Source: Flavobacterium fluvii (lineage in GTDB: Bacteria; Bacteroidota; Bacteroidia; Flavobacteriales; Flavobacteriaceae). From it: 64,000 nt of DNA. Shown piece by piece: positions 52,462 to 62,112 of this stretch; within the stretch, counting starts at the first letter, position 1; every line of letters starts with the position of its first letter. The stretch spans positions 468,473-532,472 of the forward strand of contig NZ_FQWB01000002.1 in the NCBI RefSeq assembly GCF_900129545.1. The letters are read 5' to 3'. The translations under genes were made by a program, and so were the position numbers. The notes beneath the pieces were generated by a model that saw only the letters and a list, made by a program, of their open reading frames with translations, searched no databases and was not told where the DNA came from.

Positions 52462-55400
52462 ATGAATAAACAACTTTATTCACTAATATTATTTTTTGTT
52501 TTTCTTCAAAATGGAATTTCGCAAGGAGAAAGAGGCTCAGTTTCAATAGTTACGAAAAAAGAAAAAAATGGCACCACCCGAGCTTTATTGGTGGGGATTT
52601 CTAATTATATTACTGAAGGATTAAAGCTGGGTTATGCACATAAAGATGCTTTATTATTCAAGGACTATTTAAAAAAAGTCGAATTAATTCCCGATGAAAA
52701 CATTAGTACGCTCATAGATGGAGATGCATTATCCATCAATATCCTGGACGGGTTAAAAAAAATAATGGATCAGACACAATCAGGTGATATTGCTTATATC
52801 TATTTTGCAGGGCATGGTGATGTGGTAGATGATTTAAAAGGTAAACAAGGATTTTTATTGGCTGCAGATGCCAATAATAGGCAGGAATATTATGGTACAA
52901 ATGGTGTTGTGTCCCTGAAATTTATTAACGAAGTTGTTGATAATATCACTTCTAAAGGCGGCAAGGTAATTTTAATCCTGGATGCTTGTCATTCGGGCTT
53001 TTTATTTCAGGAGGGATCAAAAAAAAATCAAGAGACTTTAAATGATAATTTCATAAAATCCACAAAATTTCTTAGTTGTGGTCCTGACCAGGTATCTATA
53101 GAGAGTGCTGAACTGGAGCAAGGTTATTTTACCTATTATTTAATTTTGGGATTAATGGGAGCAGCTGATCAAACAGAAGTCGATGGTCAAATTAAATATT
53201 TTGAATTGGAGCTTTTTCTGGATAAAAATGTTACAGGCGAAACCAATCAAAAGCAGACTCCAGTTGTATGGAATCAAAAATCAACTTCCATTTTTCGGGC
53301 AATCAATGCAAAAGACAAAACAGTAGCCTTAAATTCGATAAAAAAAACGAGCGTGCTGAAAAAGGCATTTGCTGCAAGAGGCATCAACGACAATTCAGCC
53401 GAAGTTTCCACTCCTGCAACAGAGATGAATCCGATTGTTCAAGACTTTAATGCTTTATTAAAAAAAGGAGACTATCATGGTACTGCAAACAGTGCCTACG
53501 AGCTTTTTTCCCAAGCAAGAAAAAATCAAACTGTTGATGCAAAAACAATCAACAAGATGCAATACACATTAGTAAAAGCACTTTCCACTGATGCCCAAAT
53601 ACTGATAAATGATTACATCGGTGGAGCAGAAGCCCTTCCTTCGGGAAAAACATTTTTGGACTTTGCAAAGCAATTGGAGATTTGTTTGGATGTCCTGGAT
53701 AAAGATGCCTTTGATCGTGACAGATTCTTGACGAGCAAATTATTCCTAGAAGCCTACAGTATTATTAGAAACTTGAATTTTTCTAATTACAAGATAGCGG
53801 AACAAAAACTTTTGGAAGCCCTGAAATTACAACCAAGAGCAGCCTATATCCACAATGCATTGGGACTTCTTTATAATGAATCGGAAAATTATAAAAAATC
53901 ATTTTCCCATTATGCCACTGCGCAAAAATTGATTCCTTCCTGGGCTTTACCGTTAAACAATATTGCGGTTAATTATACGGACTTGTTTCAATATGAAAAT
54001 GCCAAAGAAAAATATTTTGAAGCATTAAAGTTAAATGGAAATAAAAGCGTGTTATACAGTAATATTGGTGTTGTTTTTAATCTCGAGGGCAAATATCAAA
54101 AAGCGGAGGAATATTTTAAAAAATCGTTGGAGTTCAATCCCAACAATATTCGATCTCTCAAAGAATTAGGGAATTTGAATAAGATGAAAGGGAATATTAA
54201 ACAGTCTAAAGAATGGTATGCTAAAGCCATTGAAATAGATACATCCGGAACATTTCGGGATTATGGCTTGTCCGATTACCTGGAAGATTTCAGTGTAGAC
54301 CGGACAAAAGCCGAGGACTTGTTAAAACGAGCCATTAAAGAAAATCCGCATTATTCCAACGTGTATTCAGACTATGCCGATTTTATAAAAAATGAAACCA
54401 GTGGAGAAGAAAATTTAAAGGTTGCTGACTCGCTCTATCGTGTAGCCATTCAAAACAATCCCTATAATGAATGGGCATATGCAGGAAGGGGATGGTTATT
54501 TCATCAGTTGAAAAATGATGGACAGGCCAATGAATCATTTTTGGAAGGCATTAGAATTAATCCTCGCAAGCCCTTTGCATATTATTATTATGCCGATTTT
54601 CAAGACAGGGTGCTTGCAGAACCAAAGAATGCCGAGAAAAATTACTTGAAAGCAATTAAGAAAGACCAATATTACATCCCGGCCTATGAAGCATTGATAA
54701 AATTGTACAATAAATCAAAGCAACAAGACAAAGCTGTCAAGTTGCTCCAGAAACTACTTAGAACTAATCCAAACTCATTAGATTTTCAAAACTTGCTGGG
54801 AGATACTTATTTCTCGGCAGATAATCTGGATAAAGCAATTAGTTGTTATAAAAAAGTGATAGAATTAGATGCAACCTATGCAAAAGCTTATGGTAATCTG
54901 GCTTACAGTTTGCTTCAGAAAAAAGATTTTGGCCAGGCAAAAGATTATTTTGTTTTGGCAAACAAATATGATCCGTATAAAAATAAACTTACCCAATTTA
55001 CAGATTTATTATTGATAGAGTCCAGGGCCAAAATTAAAAACAATGAATTGCATCAAGCCCAACTTATATTGGAAACAGCCTACAATGTGGAATCAGATAT
55101 TGCGGCTGGTTATGCCTTGAATGAAGTTTATTATCTCGAAAACGAAACTGAAAAAGCGAAGATTTTCCTTGAAAAAATAATTAAAGCCAATGAAGTTAAA
55201 TTTTGGGAGGTAAAACTCTTCGAATTGGGAATTAAAATTGCATCGGATGCCGATGATTCAGCTTTAGGGACCCTATATTATAATAAACTTGGCACAGTAA
55301 CGACGAACAAAACCAAGATTGACCAAATTGTGCAGGCTTTATATCTTAATCAAATAGGAAAAACAAAAGAAAGCAAGAACTTGTTGAAAAATCTCAATCC

Positions 55401-55479
55401 ATTGTTGTTGAATGAAGAAAATTTAAAGCTAAAGTACAGCGAAAAAACAATCCAAAAAATAAAAACACTTTTGCAATGA
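52462..55479 (+). CDS. Secreted caspase-TPR protein
   Basis: A 1005-residue protein with a signal peptide (1-20, ending NGIS). Residues about 38-285 form a caspase domain: TRALLVGISNYI, His118 in IYFAGHGD and Cys176 in LILDACHSGF. A linker with Arg306 in FAARGIND follows. From about residue 430 to 970 at least eight TPR-like repeats can be read (for example AYIHNALGLLYNESENYKKS and SVLYSNIGVVFNLEGKYQKA), which should form a protein-binding superhelix. Its stop codon overlaps the next start (ATGA at 55476-55479), so the downstream YD-repeat gene is translationally coupled. Confidence 0.9.
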   Translation: MNKQLYSLILFFVFLQNGISQGERGSVSIVTKKEKNGTTRALLVGISNYITEGLKLGYAHKDALLFKDYLKKVELIPDENISTLIDGDALSINILDGLKKIMDQTQSGDIAYIYFAGHGDVVDDLKGKQGFLLAADANNRQEYYGTNGVVSLKFINEVVDNITSKGGKVILILDACHSGFLFQEGSKKNQETLNDNFIKSTKFLSCGPDQVSIESAELEQGYFTYYLILGLMGAADQTEVDGQIKYFELELFLDKNVTGETNQKQTPVVWNQKSTSIFRAINAKDKTVALNSIKKTSVLKKAFAARGINDNSAEVSTPATEMNPIVQDFNALLKKGDYHGTANSAYELFSQARKNQTVDAKTINKMQYTLVKALSTDAQILINDYIGGAEALPSGKTFLDFAKQLEICLDVLDKDAFDRDRFLTSKLFLEAYSIIRNLNFSNYKIAEQKLLEALKLQPRAAYIHNALGLLYNESENYKKSFSHYATAQKLIPSWALPLNNIAVNYTDLFQYENAKEKYFEALKLNGNKSVLYSNIGVVFNLEGKYQKAEEYFKKSLEFNPNNIRSLKELGNLNKMKGNIKQSKEWYAKAIEIDTSGTFRDYGLSDYLEDFSVDRTKAEDLLKRAIKENPHYSNVYSDYADFIKNETSGEENLKVADSLYRVAIQNNPYNEWAYAGRGWLFHQLKNDGQANESFLEGIRINPRKPFAYYYYADFQDRVLAEPKNAEKNYLKAIKKDQYYIPAYEALIKLYNKSKQQDKAVKLLQKLLRTNPNSLDFQNLLGDTYFSADNLDKAISCYKKVIELDATYAKAYGNLAYSLLQKKDFGQAKDYFVLANKYDPYKNKLTQFTDLLLIESRAKIKNNELHQAQLILETAYNVESDIAAGYALNEVYYLENETEKAKIFLEKIIKANEVKFWEVKLFELGIKIASDADDSALGTLYYNKLGTVTTNKTKIDQIVQALYLNQIGKTKESKNLLKNLNPLLLNEENLKLKYSEKTIQKIKTLLQ

Positions 55480-57116
55480 GAAAGATAAAAAACAGATTGG
55501 TTTTTATAAGCAGCTTATTTTTTACTCTAGTAACTTATTCCGGCGTAAATATCAAAACAGGAGAGTTTTATATTTCATATACTGACATTGAGCCCGAACA
55601 TACTTTGGGAAGTATAACAAACATTTATAGAACTTACAGCTCTAAAAGCACATTCAATGGTTTGTTCGGCTCTGGCTGGAGTTCGGCTCTGGACACTTTT
55701 TTGAGCGTTTATCCCGATGGTTCCATAATTGTCTATGAAAACGGAATCTATCCTACTTATTTTGAGTCGATTTTAACTACTGATGATTTAATAAACAACA
55801 TGATTGACCAACTCATAAAATCGGGTATCGAGCAAGGATTTATAGTTAATAATCCGGACGAGATTTTAAAAAACAGGGAAAAATTAAAGGAGCAAAAATA
55901 TAGAACTTCACGATGGGGAGAATACATCAAGAAAGGATACCTGAAATATACCCCAGAATTTTCGGTTGGCATGGAGTGGGAGCACAATCAGGAAAGCAAC
56001 CAAAAAATAATTAAAACCCAAACAGGATATGTAAGAACGTATGAGAATCAACAAGATTATTTTAATTTTAAAGGTCAACTCATAAAAAGTATTTCAGGAG
56101 ACTCTTTTTCGGAATTTGAGTACGTAGACGGAAAATTAGCTAAAATAACCAATGCGGATCATGCATCTTATTTAATCACCACCAATAAAGATGGACATAT
56201 TGTCAAAATAGCTTTTGGTAATGAGTTTGCGGTTTATAAATATGACAATGATAATTTGGTTGAAACGGAAGATGCAGAAAAAAACAATTACAAGCATACC
56301 TACGACGCCAATTATAACATGATCAGGATCAGTTATACTGATGGAACTTCGATGGAAATAACATACAGCAGAGAAAACTATTTAGCAACACAAGTCAACT
56401 ACAAAGGCGAAATAACCGATTATGACTATAAGTTTTTTTACAACAACGATGGTTCTGAAGACAAAAAACATTATGCCACGGCTATTGTCAAAACTGATAA
56501 AAAAGGGGAAAAACAAAAAAGTTATTATGAATATCTGTTGAAAGAGAACGAAAATGGCGAAGAATATATCTCAAAATATATCAAAGAAGAAAAAGGTATA
56601 AAATCTGTTTTTATTATGGATGATTTATGCTATTATCCGATTGAAAAAAATGTCGACAATCAAATCACAAAATTAAAATATGACAGTCGCTGTTTGCTCG
56701 TCGAAGAAATAGCTCCTTCCGGAAAAGTAAAAACGCAAAAATGGCATTCTGATGTGGACAAAATAACAGAGGTAAATGATGCTGGATTAATCACGACATT
56801 CGAATATGATAAAGATTTTAATATGGTACTAGCCAAAAGGAGTGACAACAAGATGGTTAAACTGGAGTACGATAAAGATCAAAAAGTTGTTGCAATCAAT
56901 ATGGGCAAGCAGTTATTGTCGATAGATTATAAAACAGATGGGCAACCAAGCACGTTTAACATTCAAAATCTAGGTAAAACAAACGTGAGTTTTGATGATG
57001 AAGGAATGTTAAAGAGCGACACGGAAAATAAAGCAGCATCCGAGGTCATGGCTGTTTTTCAAGAAATGATGAATTTTATAAAACCCGCAGAAACGAATTT
57101 AAATCCAGAGTATTAG
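55476..57116 (+). CDS. Secreted YD-repeat (RHS-like, DUF6531) protein
   Basis: A 546-residue protein with an N-terminal signal segment (about 1-23). Directly after it, VNIKTGEFYISYTDIEP and YSSKSTFNGLFGSGWSSALD match the DUF6531/RHS N-terminal module. From about residue 205 to 510 there are YD-type repeats (FEYVDGKLAKITNADHASYL, FEYDKDFNMVLAKRSDNKMV, LEYDKDQKVVAINMGKQLLS). It is much shorter than polymorphic-toxin RHS proteins, has no DPXGL/hyperconserved core or toxin tail, and ends in a short polar tail. It is encoded between two caspase genes and coupled to the first, which suggests it is a structural or adhesive partner. Confidence 0.82.
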   Translation: MRKIKNRLVFISSLFFTLVTYSGVNIKTGEFYISYTDIEPEHTLGSITNIYRTYSSKSTFNGLFGSGWSSALDTFLSVYPDGSIIVYENGIYPTYFESILTTDDLINNMIDQLIKSGIEQGFIVNNPDEILKNREKLKEQKYRTSRWGEYIKKGYLKYTPEFSVGMEWEHNQESNQKIIKTQTGYVRTYENQQDYFNFKGQLIKSISGDSFSEFEYVDGKLAKITNADHASYLITTNKDGHIVKIAFGNEFAVYKYDNDNLVETEDAEKNNYKHTYDANYNMIRISYTDGTSMEITYSRENYLATQVNYKGEITDYDYKFFYNNDGSEDKKHYATAIVKTDKKGEKQKSYYEYLLKENENGEEYISKYIKEEKGIKSVFIMDDLCYYPIEKNVDNQITKLKYDSRCLLVEEIAPSGKVKTQKWHSDVDKITEVNDAGLITTFEYDKDFNMVLAKRSDNKMVKLEYDKDQKVVAINMGKQLLSIDYKTDGQPSTFNIQNLGKTNVSFDDEGMLKSDTENKAASEVMAVFQEMMNFIKPAETNLNPEY

Positions 57117-57163
57117 GAACTGCTATTTTGCTGGCAGTTTAACATTAATAAATTCAATTTTAA

Positions 57164-60100
57164 ATGAAACATATAAAAATTATTCTAATCTTATTTATAT
57201 CGACTATTGGTTTTTCCCAAGTAAACAGTGATATTGCTATTGGTTTGAAAGACAATCATTATCGTAAAGTCACGGCTACTTTGCTCACAAAAGATGAAAA
57301 AAGCATCATAACGTCTGATGAAACAGGTAAGATTTTGCTGTTTGACGCGAATAAATTTGACTATGTCAAGACCATCAGAAAAAGTTCCGGAATTCCCATA
57401 CACAGCATGCGATTGATAAAAAATGATTCCCTTTTATTGATTTCCCAAAAATACCAATATAGCGACGGCACAACAGATTCCATAATTGGCATCCGATTAC
57501 ATGACAACAAAATAGTATTGAAAAATAAAGAAAGTTTCGGCTTTTTAGGCAATACCAAAAAGGATCTTTCCATTGTCAATCATAAATTAAACTATGGTTG
57601 CAACATCGAAATCATTAAAAATAATTTTACCAGTTTTTACACATTCAACAACCCCGAAAACATTGATGTACTTGAAATTTCTAATGACCAAAAAAAGATA
57701 ATTTATGTTGAAAGGGATTATGTTTCTCAAAAAAATATTATCATAAAAGATATTTCGTCCGGAGCAATAGTCAAACAAATTCCCATAAAAGAAAAAACGG
57801 AAGTCCTTCATTTGATTTTTGATACTGCATCGGAATCATTTTATGCCTTATGTTATCTTGAAGAAGAAAAAAAAATGGAAATTTTTAAATATAAAAATGA
57901 TGCTATTTGGAACAATAGTGTTTTTACTTATGCCTACAAGGGATTTTCGTCATCAACATTGGTTACCGCAACAGCAACGAACAATGACCAAAATATAGTA
58001 ATAACCAACAATAGTTTTAATTCAAATCCAATACTAGTTCAAAAAAAAGGCGACAAGTTTAGTGCCATGGAAATAGAAATGGAATTTGGCACTTATCCAA
58101 ATATTGCACTTCAAGTTCCATCAAAAGAGGAAATTATATTTTATCAAAATTTTAATCCCAATTTTTCCAATGCAGTTAGTTTTAATGTGTACAACACCAA
58201 AACAAATAAAATAACTGGAGAATTTCCAAATACTATAAAAGGGCTAAGCAAAGGTTATTTTTTGCCAAATGACAATTGGTTAGTAGTAGGCGAGAGCATT
58301 ACTGGATCGATAGACTATGTGAAATATTTCAATGCTGGAACGTTTAACAATCGTTTCGCCAAACTAAAAATTGATGATTATATACCGTTAAAACACAATA
58401 TTAGCAGCACTGCTATTTCAGCAAATTACGGGACACTATTCGATCGAGTTTCGGGATGTCAGATTTTTTATGGGAGAGAAAAGGACAAAGTATTGGAAGG
58501 AAAATACCATTATTACAAATACGATTTGATAAATGACAAAGTAACCAAGCTATTCGAGGATCAAAAAGGATATTTCAATATTTTGGATTATAATGACAAA
58601 ACTAAATCTCTTTTGCTTTCCGAGGGTAAATACACGGATGGTAGCACTGCTTCCAATAAAATAATGATTCTTGAAAACAACGAGAATATTGAGTTGCCTA
58701 AAAGCTACAAGACAGGGAAATTTTCCAATAATGGAGATTATTTACTGACGATTAATAGCGATGACATTGCTGAAGTCAGAAATATTTCCAACAATGAAAT
58801 TATTTATTCCCAAAAACTCGACGAGGGAAATATTGATGTTGAAATTGCCGGTGATTCCGGTTTTGTCATTAGCAATTCGTTACGTAAAAAAAGTTCCAAG
58901 AATTGTTATTCCCAATCTCTTATCTTGGAAGTCAATAATAATAAGGTAACTTCAAAAGTGCAAGATTGTGCCATAATCTCTGCTATTAGCTATAAGAATG
59001 AGTCTGCAGCCTTGATCATTAATAATCAAATAGTGGCAGTAAAAGACAAAGCATTAAATTTCAATGCTTCTGAAATACCATTGAGTGTGTCTTTCAATTC
59101 GGATGCAACAAAAATAATGGTCAGTTTTAAAACAGGCATCATAAAAATTTATGATGCCAATACCTTGAAAGAATTAGGTTCGATGATGCATCCCGACAAA
59201 GACAGTCATGTGTTTTTGGACACTAATGGGTACTATTTCAGCAATATTGATGCAGGGAATTATCTTTTTGCCACTCAATCAAATCAAAAAGTTGCATTGC
59301 AAAAAATTGAAAACGAAGCATTCAAGCCCGAAAAAATACTTTCGCTGTTTGGAAAACCAAATGAAGAATATGCAAAAACACTCGATAAAGCAATTGCCAT
59401 TAGAAACGAAAGCAAAACGGCAACCAATCCTGAAACCAAAGTTACGGGTAATGCTGTTTCAACACCAAATGAGAACTTGGGCAACCCCAACTTGTACTTG
59501 GTATCCATAGGAGTTTCAGATTACCAACAATCGAAATACAATCTGACATTTGCTGATAAAGATGCCAAAGACATTGCACATATTTACGGCAAGTTTGACA
59601 AAAATGATATTAAAGACTACAAAGACAAATTCTTTGGGGATGTTTTCAGCTTGCACGAAAAAAAGGATCAAGTTATTGGCAAAATAAAAAAATATTTGGG
59701 GAATGTTTACAAAAGTACGGGAGATTTTTTTCTGGTAAACCCTAAAGAAAACAGCTGGTTGGAAGTAAATCACAACAAGTTCAATTTATGGAACTTTAAT
59801 TCGCAAACTGTTGATTCATTGATTTTCTCAAAAGATTTTCCGCTTTCAGTTTATGACAAAGCCAAACAAGTAAATCCGTATCCGGACGGAAGCGGTTTTG
59901 CATTGCTTAACGGTGATAAAATTATGAATTATTCGATAAAAAGTAAAAAGACGGAGTTTCATAAACTTCCTGCTTCCACTAATTCGGGAGATTATGCTTT
60001 AGTTTCAGAAAAAGAATGGCTGATTTTTGAGTACACCAATTCGAATTCATTAACAAAAGTGGTCCTGAATTTTTATGACGTCGAAAAAAGCATAAGCAAT

Positions 60101-61309
60101 AAACAAATAGAAATTAATTTAAAAAATTACAAAACAAAAGATGAAAAAGGAAATCTGAAAACAGAAGATTTTGAAGAATATAATTTGCCTCATTTGAGGA
60201 ATATTTCAAAAGACGGCGAATATGTTTTATTCAGTATAAATGAGTCTTTGTTTATGGTTGACACCAAAGAAAGTAATCCAGTTCCAGTAAAAATAGATGC
60301 CGACAATAAAATTGAATCTGGGGATTTAATATCAATTTCTCAAGATGGAAAAACTTTTTGTGTATTAAAAACAAATTCAGATGGTTTGAGATACAATTCA
60401 TTCGTTTATGCAATTGATGGAAAATCAATCGAAAACCAATCTTTCACGGATAAAGAATATGCAATCAAAGGATTTTCAATTTGCGATGCAAAACCTAGAT
60501 GGGTCGAGATGAGTGAGCCATTACTGGACGAGAGTTGGACAGACTCCAATGATAATGAGCTATTAAACAACGGTCAACCCTTTTCGTTTGAAAAAGTATT
60601 CGTGACTAATCTAGTTAATGGTGATGCAAATTCTAAAAATATAAAAGAAACTTTGGCACATTTTTTTGAAAAAAGCAAGGCAAACGATCAAGTAATGATT
60701 TTTCTTGCCGGACACGGTGTTTTGGACAAAAACAATAATTATTATTTCGCTCCAACAGATATGGATTTTACTAATGTTGCCACCAATGGAATTTCGTTTG
60801 AGTCATTGGTTAATTCGCTTAAAAACGCGCCTGCAGCCAATAAACTTTTATTGATGGATTCTTGTCATTCTGGAAATACCCTTGATATAGCAAATACAAA
60901 TACTGATGTTAATGCTAATGTAACGACTGCCAATAGTGAACATAGAGGTTCGTCGGCAACTTCGACCAAAGATGAAACAGCTTTTAAAGTATCAGAAGTT
61001 GTAGGTACATTGTTTGAAAATTTCTTGTCAAAAAGCGGTGTCACGATTGTATCGGCATCCTCGGGATCTGATGTTGCTTATGAAAACAAACGATTAGGGA
61101 ATGGCGCTTTTACCGCAGCCTATATAAAACTATTAAAAGAAAAATTAAATGCAGGGGTGAGCTTGGAGAAAGAAGAGCTGCAAAGGTCAATACCGTTGAC
61201 CAAAGAGGATATTTCAAAACTGTTTAAACAAGTCATGGAAAGCACAAATAACAAACAAGTTCCGGATTTACGAGAAATCAATGATAAAACGGAATTGAAA
61301 TTATGGTAA
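57164..61309 (+). CDS. Secreted beta-propeller/caspase protein with split caspase domain
   Basis: A 1381-residue protein with a signal peptide (1-18, ending GFSQ). Residues about 25-770 are WD40/propeller-like (LFDANKFDYVKTI, IIKIYDANTLKELGSM). A caspase domain begins at about residue 776 (LYLVSIGVSDYQQ, NLTFADKDAKDIAHIYG) but the expected next strand, FEKVFVTNLVNGDANSKNI, comes only near residue 1142; about 290 residues between (about 850-1140) again look propeller-like. The catalytic pair is His1184 (IFLAGHGV) and Cys1234 (LLMDSCHSG). A Ser/Thr-rich p20/p10 linker with Arg1261 in EHRGSSATS follows. It starts 47 bases after the YD-repeat gene, probably in one operon. Confidence 0.87.
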   Translation: MKHIKIILILFISTIGFSQVNSDIAIGLKDNHYRKVTATLLTKDEKSIITSDETGKILLFDANKFDYVKTIRKSSGIPIHSMRLIKNDSLLLISQKYQYSDGTTDSIIGIRLHDNKIVLKNKESFGFLGNTKKDLSIVNHKLNYGCNIEIIKNNFTSFYTFNNPENIDVLEISNDQKKIIYVERDYVSQKNIIIKDISSGAIVKQIPIKEKTEVLHLIFDTASESFYALCYLEEEKKMEIFKYKNDAIWNNSVFTYAYKGFSSSTLVTATATNNDQNIVITNNSFNSNPILVQKKGDKFSAMEIEMEFGTYPNIALQVPSKEEIIFYQNFNPNFSNAVSFNVYNTKTNKITGEFPNTIKGLSKGYFLPNDNWLVVGESITGSIDYVKYFNAGTFNNRFAKLKIDDYIPLKHNISSTAISANYGTLFDRVSGCQIFYGREKDKVLEGKYHYYKYDLINDKVTKLFEDQKGYFNILDYNDKTKSLLLSEGKYTDGSTASNKIMILENNENIELPKSYKTGKFSNNGDYLLTINSDDIAEVRNISNNEIIYSQKLDEGNIDVEIAGDSGFVISNSLRKKSSKNCYSQSLILEVNNNKVTSKVQDCAIISAISYKNESAALIINNQIVAVKDKALNFNASEIPLSVSFNSDATKIMVSFKTGIIKIYDANTLKELGSMMHPDKDSHVFLDTNGYYFSNIDAGNYLFATQSNQKVALQKIENEAFKPEKILSLFGKPNEEYAKTLDKAIAIRNESKTATNPETKVTGNAVSTPNENLGNPNLYLVSIGVSDYQQSKYNLTFADKDAKDIAHIYGKFDKNDIKDYKDKFFGDVFSLHEKKDQVIGKIKKYLGNVYKSTGDFFLVNPKENSWLEVNHNKFNLWNFNSQTVDSLIFSKDFPLSVYDKAKQVNPYPDGSGFALLNGDKIMNYSIKSKKTEFHKLPASTNSGDYALVSEKEWLIFEYTNSNSLTKVVLNFYDVEKSISNKQIEINLKNYKTKDEKGNLKTEDFEEYNLPHLRNISKDGEYVLFSINESLFMVDTKESNPVPVKIDADNKIESGDLISISQDGKTFCVLKTNSDGLRYNSFVYAIDGKSIENQSFTDKEYAIKGFSICDAKPRWVEMSEPLLDESWTDSNDNELLNNGQPFSFEKVFVTNLVNGDANSKNIKETLAHFFEKSKANDQVMIFLAGHGVLDKNNNYYFAPTDMDFTNVATNGISFESLVNSLKNAPAANKLLLMDSCHSGNTLDIANTNTDVNANVTTANSEHRGSSATSTKDETAFKVSEVVGTLFENFLSKSGVTIVSASSGSDVAYENKRLGNGAFTAAYIKLLKEKLNAGVSLEKEELQRSIPLTKEDISKLFKQVMESTNNKQVPDLREINDKTELKLW

Positions 61310-61329
61310 ACTAAACGCTTAAACACACA

Positions 61330-62112
61330 CTATTCACAAAGGCCAAACCTTTCGCAAAGAACATTGTTTATTTGTTCATCATCGAGTCCCGATGCTTTCA
61401 AATCATCGATAAACGATTTATAATCGTCTTTTAATGTCTTGTATTTATTTCTGTCAACTAAAGTAAAAGTATAAAAAGGAAGATTGTTTAAATTGGGAAA
61501 AGACTCTTTGGAAACCGTCCATTCAAAAGTGGTTCCTTGCTGGAAAATAGGATTGTCATTAAAAAGAACCAACCCTGATCCGTTTGTTGCCAATTTTAGC
61601 ACTTCATCAGATTCTTTTTTTCGAATAAAAACATAGTTCAGAGAAAGCGAATCTGCCTTCCATCGTAAAGTGATTTTTGAATTTTTAACCTTCGCGCTGT
61701 CTTTTGGCGAGAGCATCAAGTTATTGCCACGATAAACAGCACCAATGACTTTTTTTCCTCCTTTTTGGGTCATTTCTTGCCAAACAAGTTTAAAATACTT
61801 GGAGGTTAGTCCTGTTGTTGCTTCTTTTTTGCGAAAAAGAAGTAATTTATCGAAATTATAATTACCCGGTTTATCGATAAGATACACTTGTCCAGACTCA
61901 TCCAAAGCTGTAATTTGGGATTTATCGGCTACTTTTACGTTGTCTTTTTTGTTTATAAAATCCCCTTTTTTAATCTCCTTTTTTATTGGGTTTTCTTCTA
62001 AAACAACACTCCCTTTTGTATTGTATATACAAAGACGATTTTGCGCATTTAGCGGCTGAATACATAAATTAAACAAAATAATGACTTTTAGAAGTCTAGA
62101 TAATTTTTCCAT
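61330..62112 (-). CDS. Secreted FecR/SH3-like protein
   Basis: A 260-residue protein with a signal peptide (about 1-23, PLNAQN). Residues 27-95 (IYNTKGSVVLEE, IKKGDFINKKDNVKVADKSQ, ITALDESGQVYLIDKPGNYN) resemble the beta-rich FecR-type segment found in extracytoplasmic sensor proteins. The rest (about 100-245) includes an Ig-like or fibronectin-like stretch (VKNSKITLRWKADSLSLNYVF) and a short acidic helical tail ending CERFGLCE. Function unknown. Its start overlaps the end of the CHASE2 gene by 25 bases, so the two are coupled. It converges on the caspase operon with only 20 bases between stops. Confidence 0.72.
   Translation of the reverse strand: MEKLSRLLKVIILFNLCIQPLNAQNRLCIYNTKGSVVLEENPIKKEIKKGDFINKKDNVKVADKSQITALDESGQVYLIDKPGNYNFDKLLLFRKKEATTGLTSKYFKLVWQEMTQKGGKKVIGAVYRGNNLMLSPKDSAKVKNSKITLRWKADSLSLNYVFIRKKESDEVLKLATNGSGLVLFNDNPIFQQGTTFEWTVSKESFPNLNNLPFYTFTLVDRNKYKTLKDDYKSFIDDLKASGLDDEQINNVLCERFGLCE

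Noticed and set aside
55476..57116. Polymorphic RHS toxin with immunity gene
   Set aside because: No RHS core motif, no C-terminal toxin domain and no small immunity gene follows; the next gene starts 47 bases later and encodes a caspase.
50344..61309. Classical cytoplasmic caspase-based phage defence system
   Set aside because: All three caspases have signal peptides and no gasdermin, CBASS or type III CRISPR partner is present nearby.
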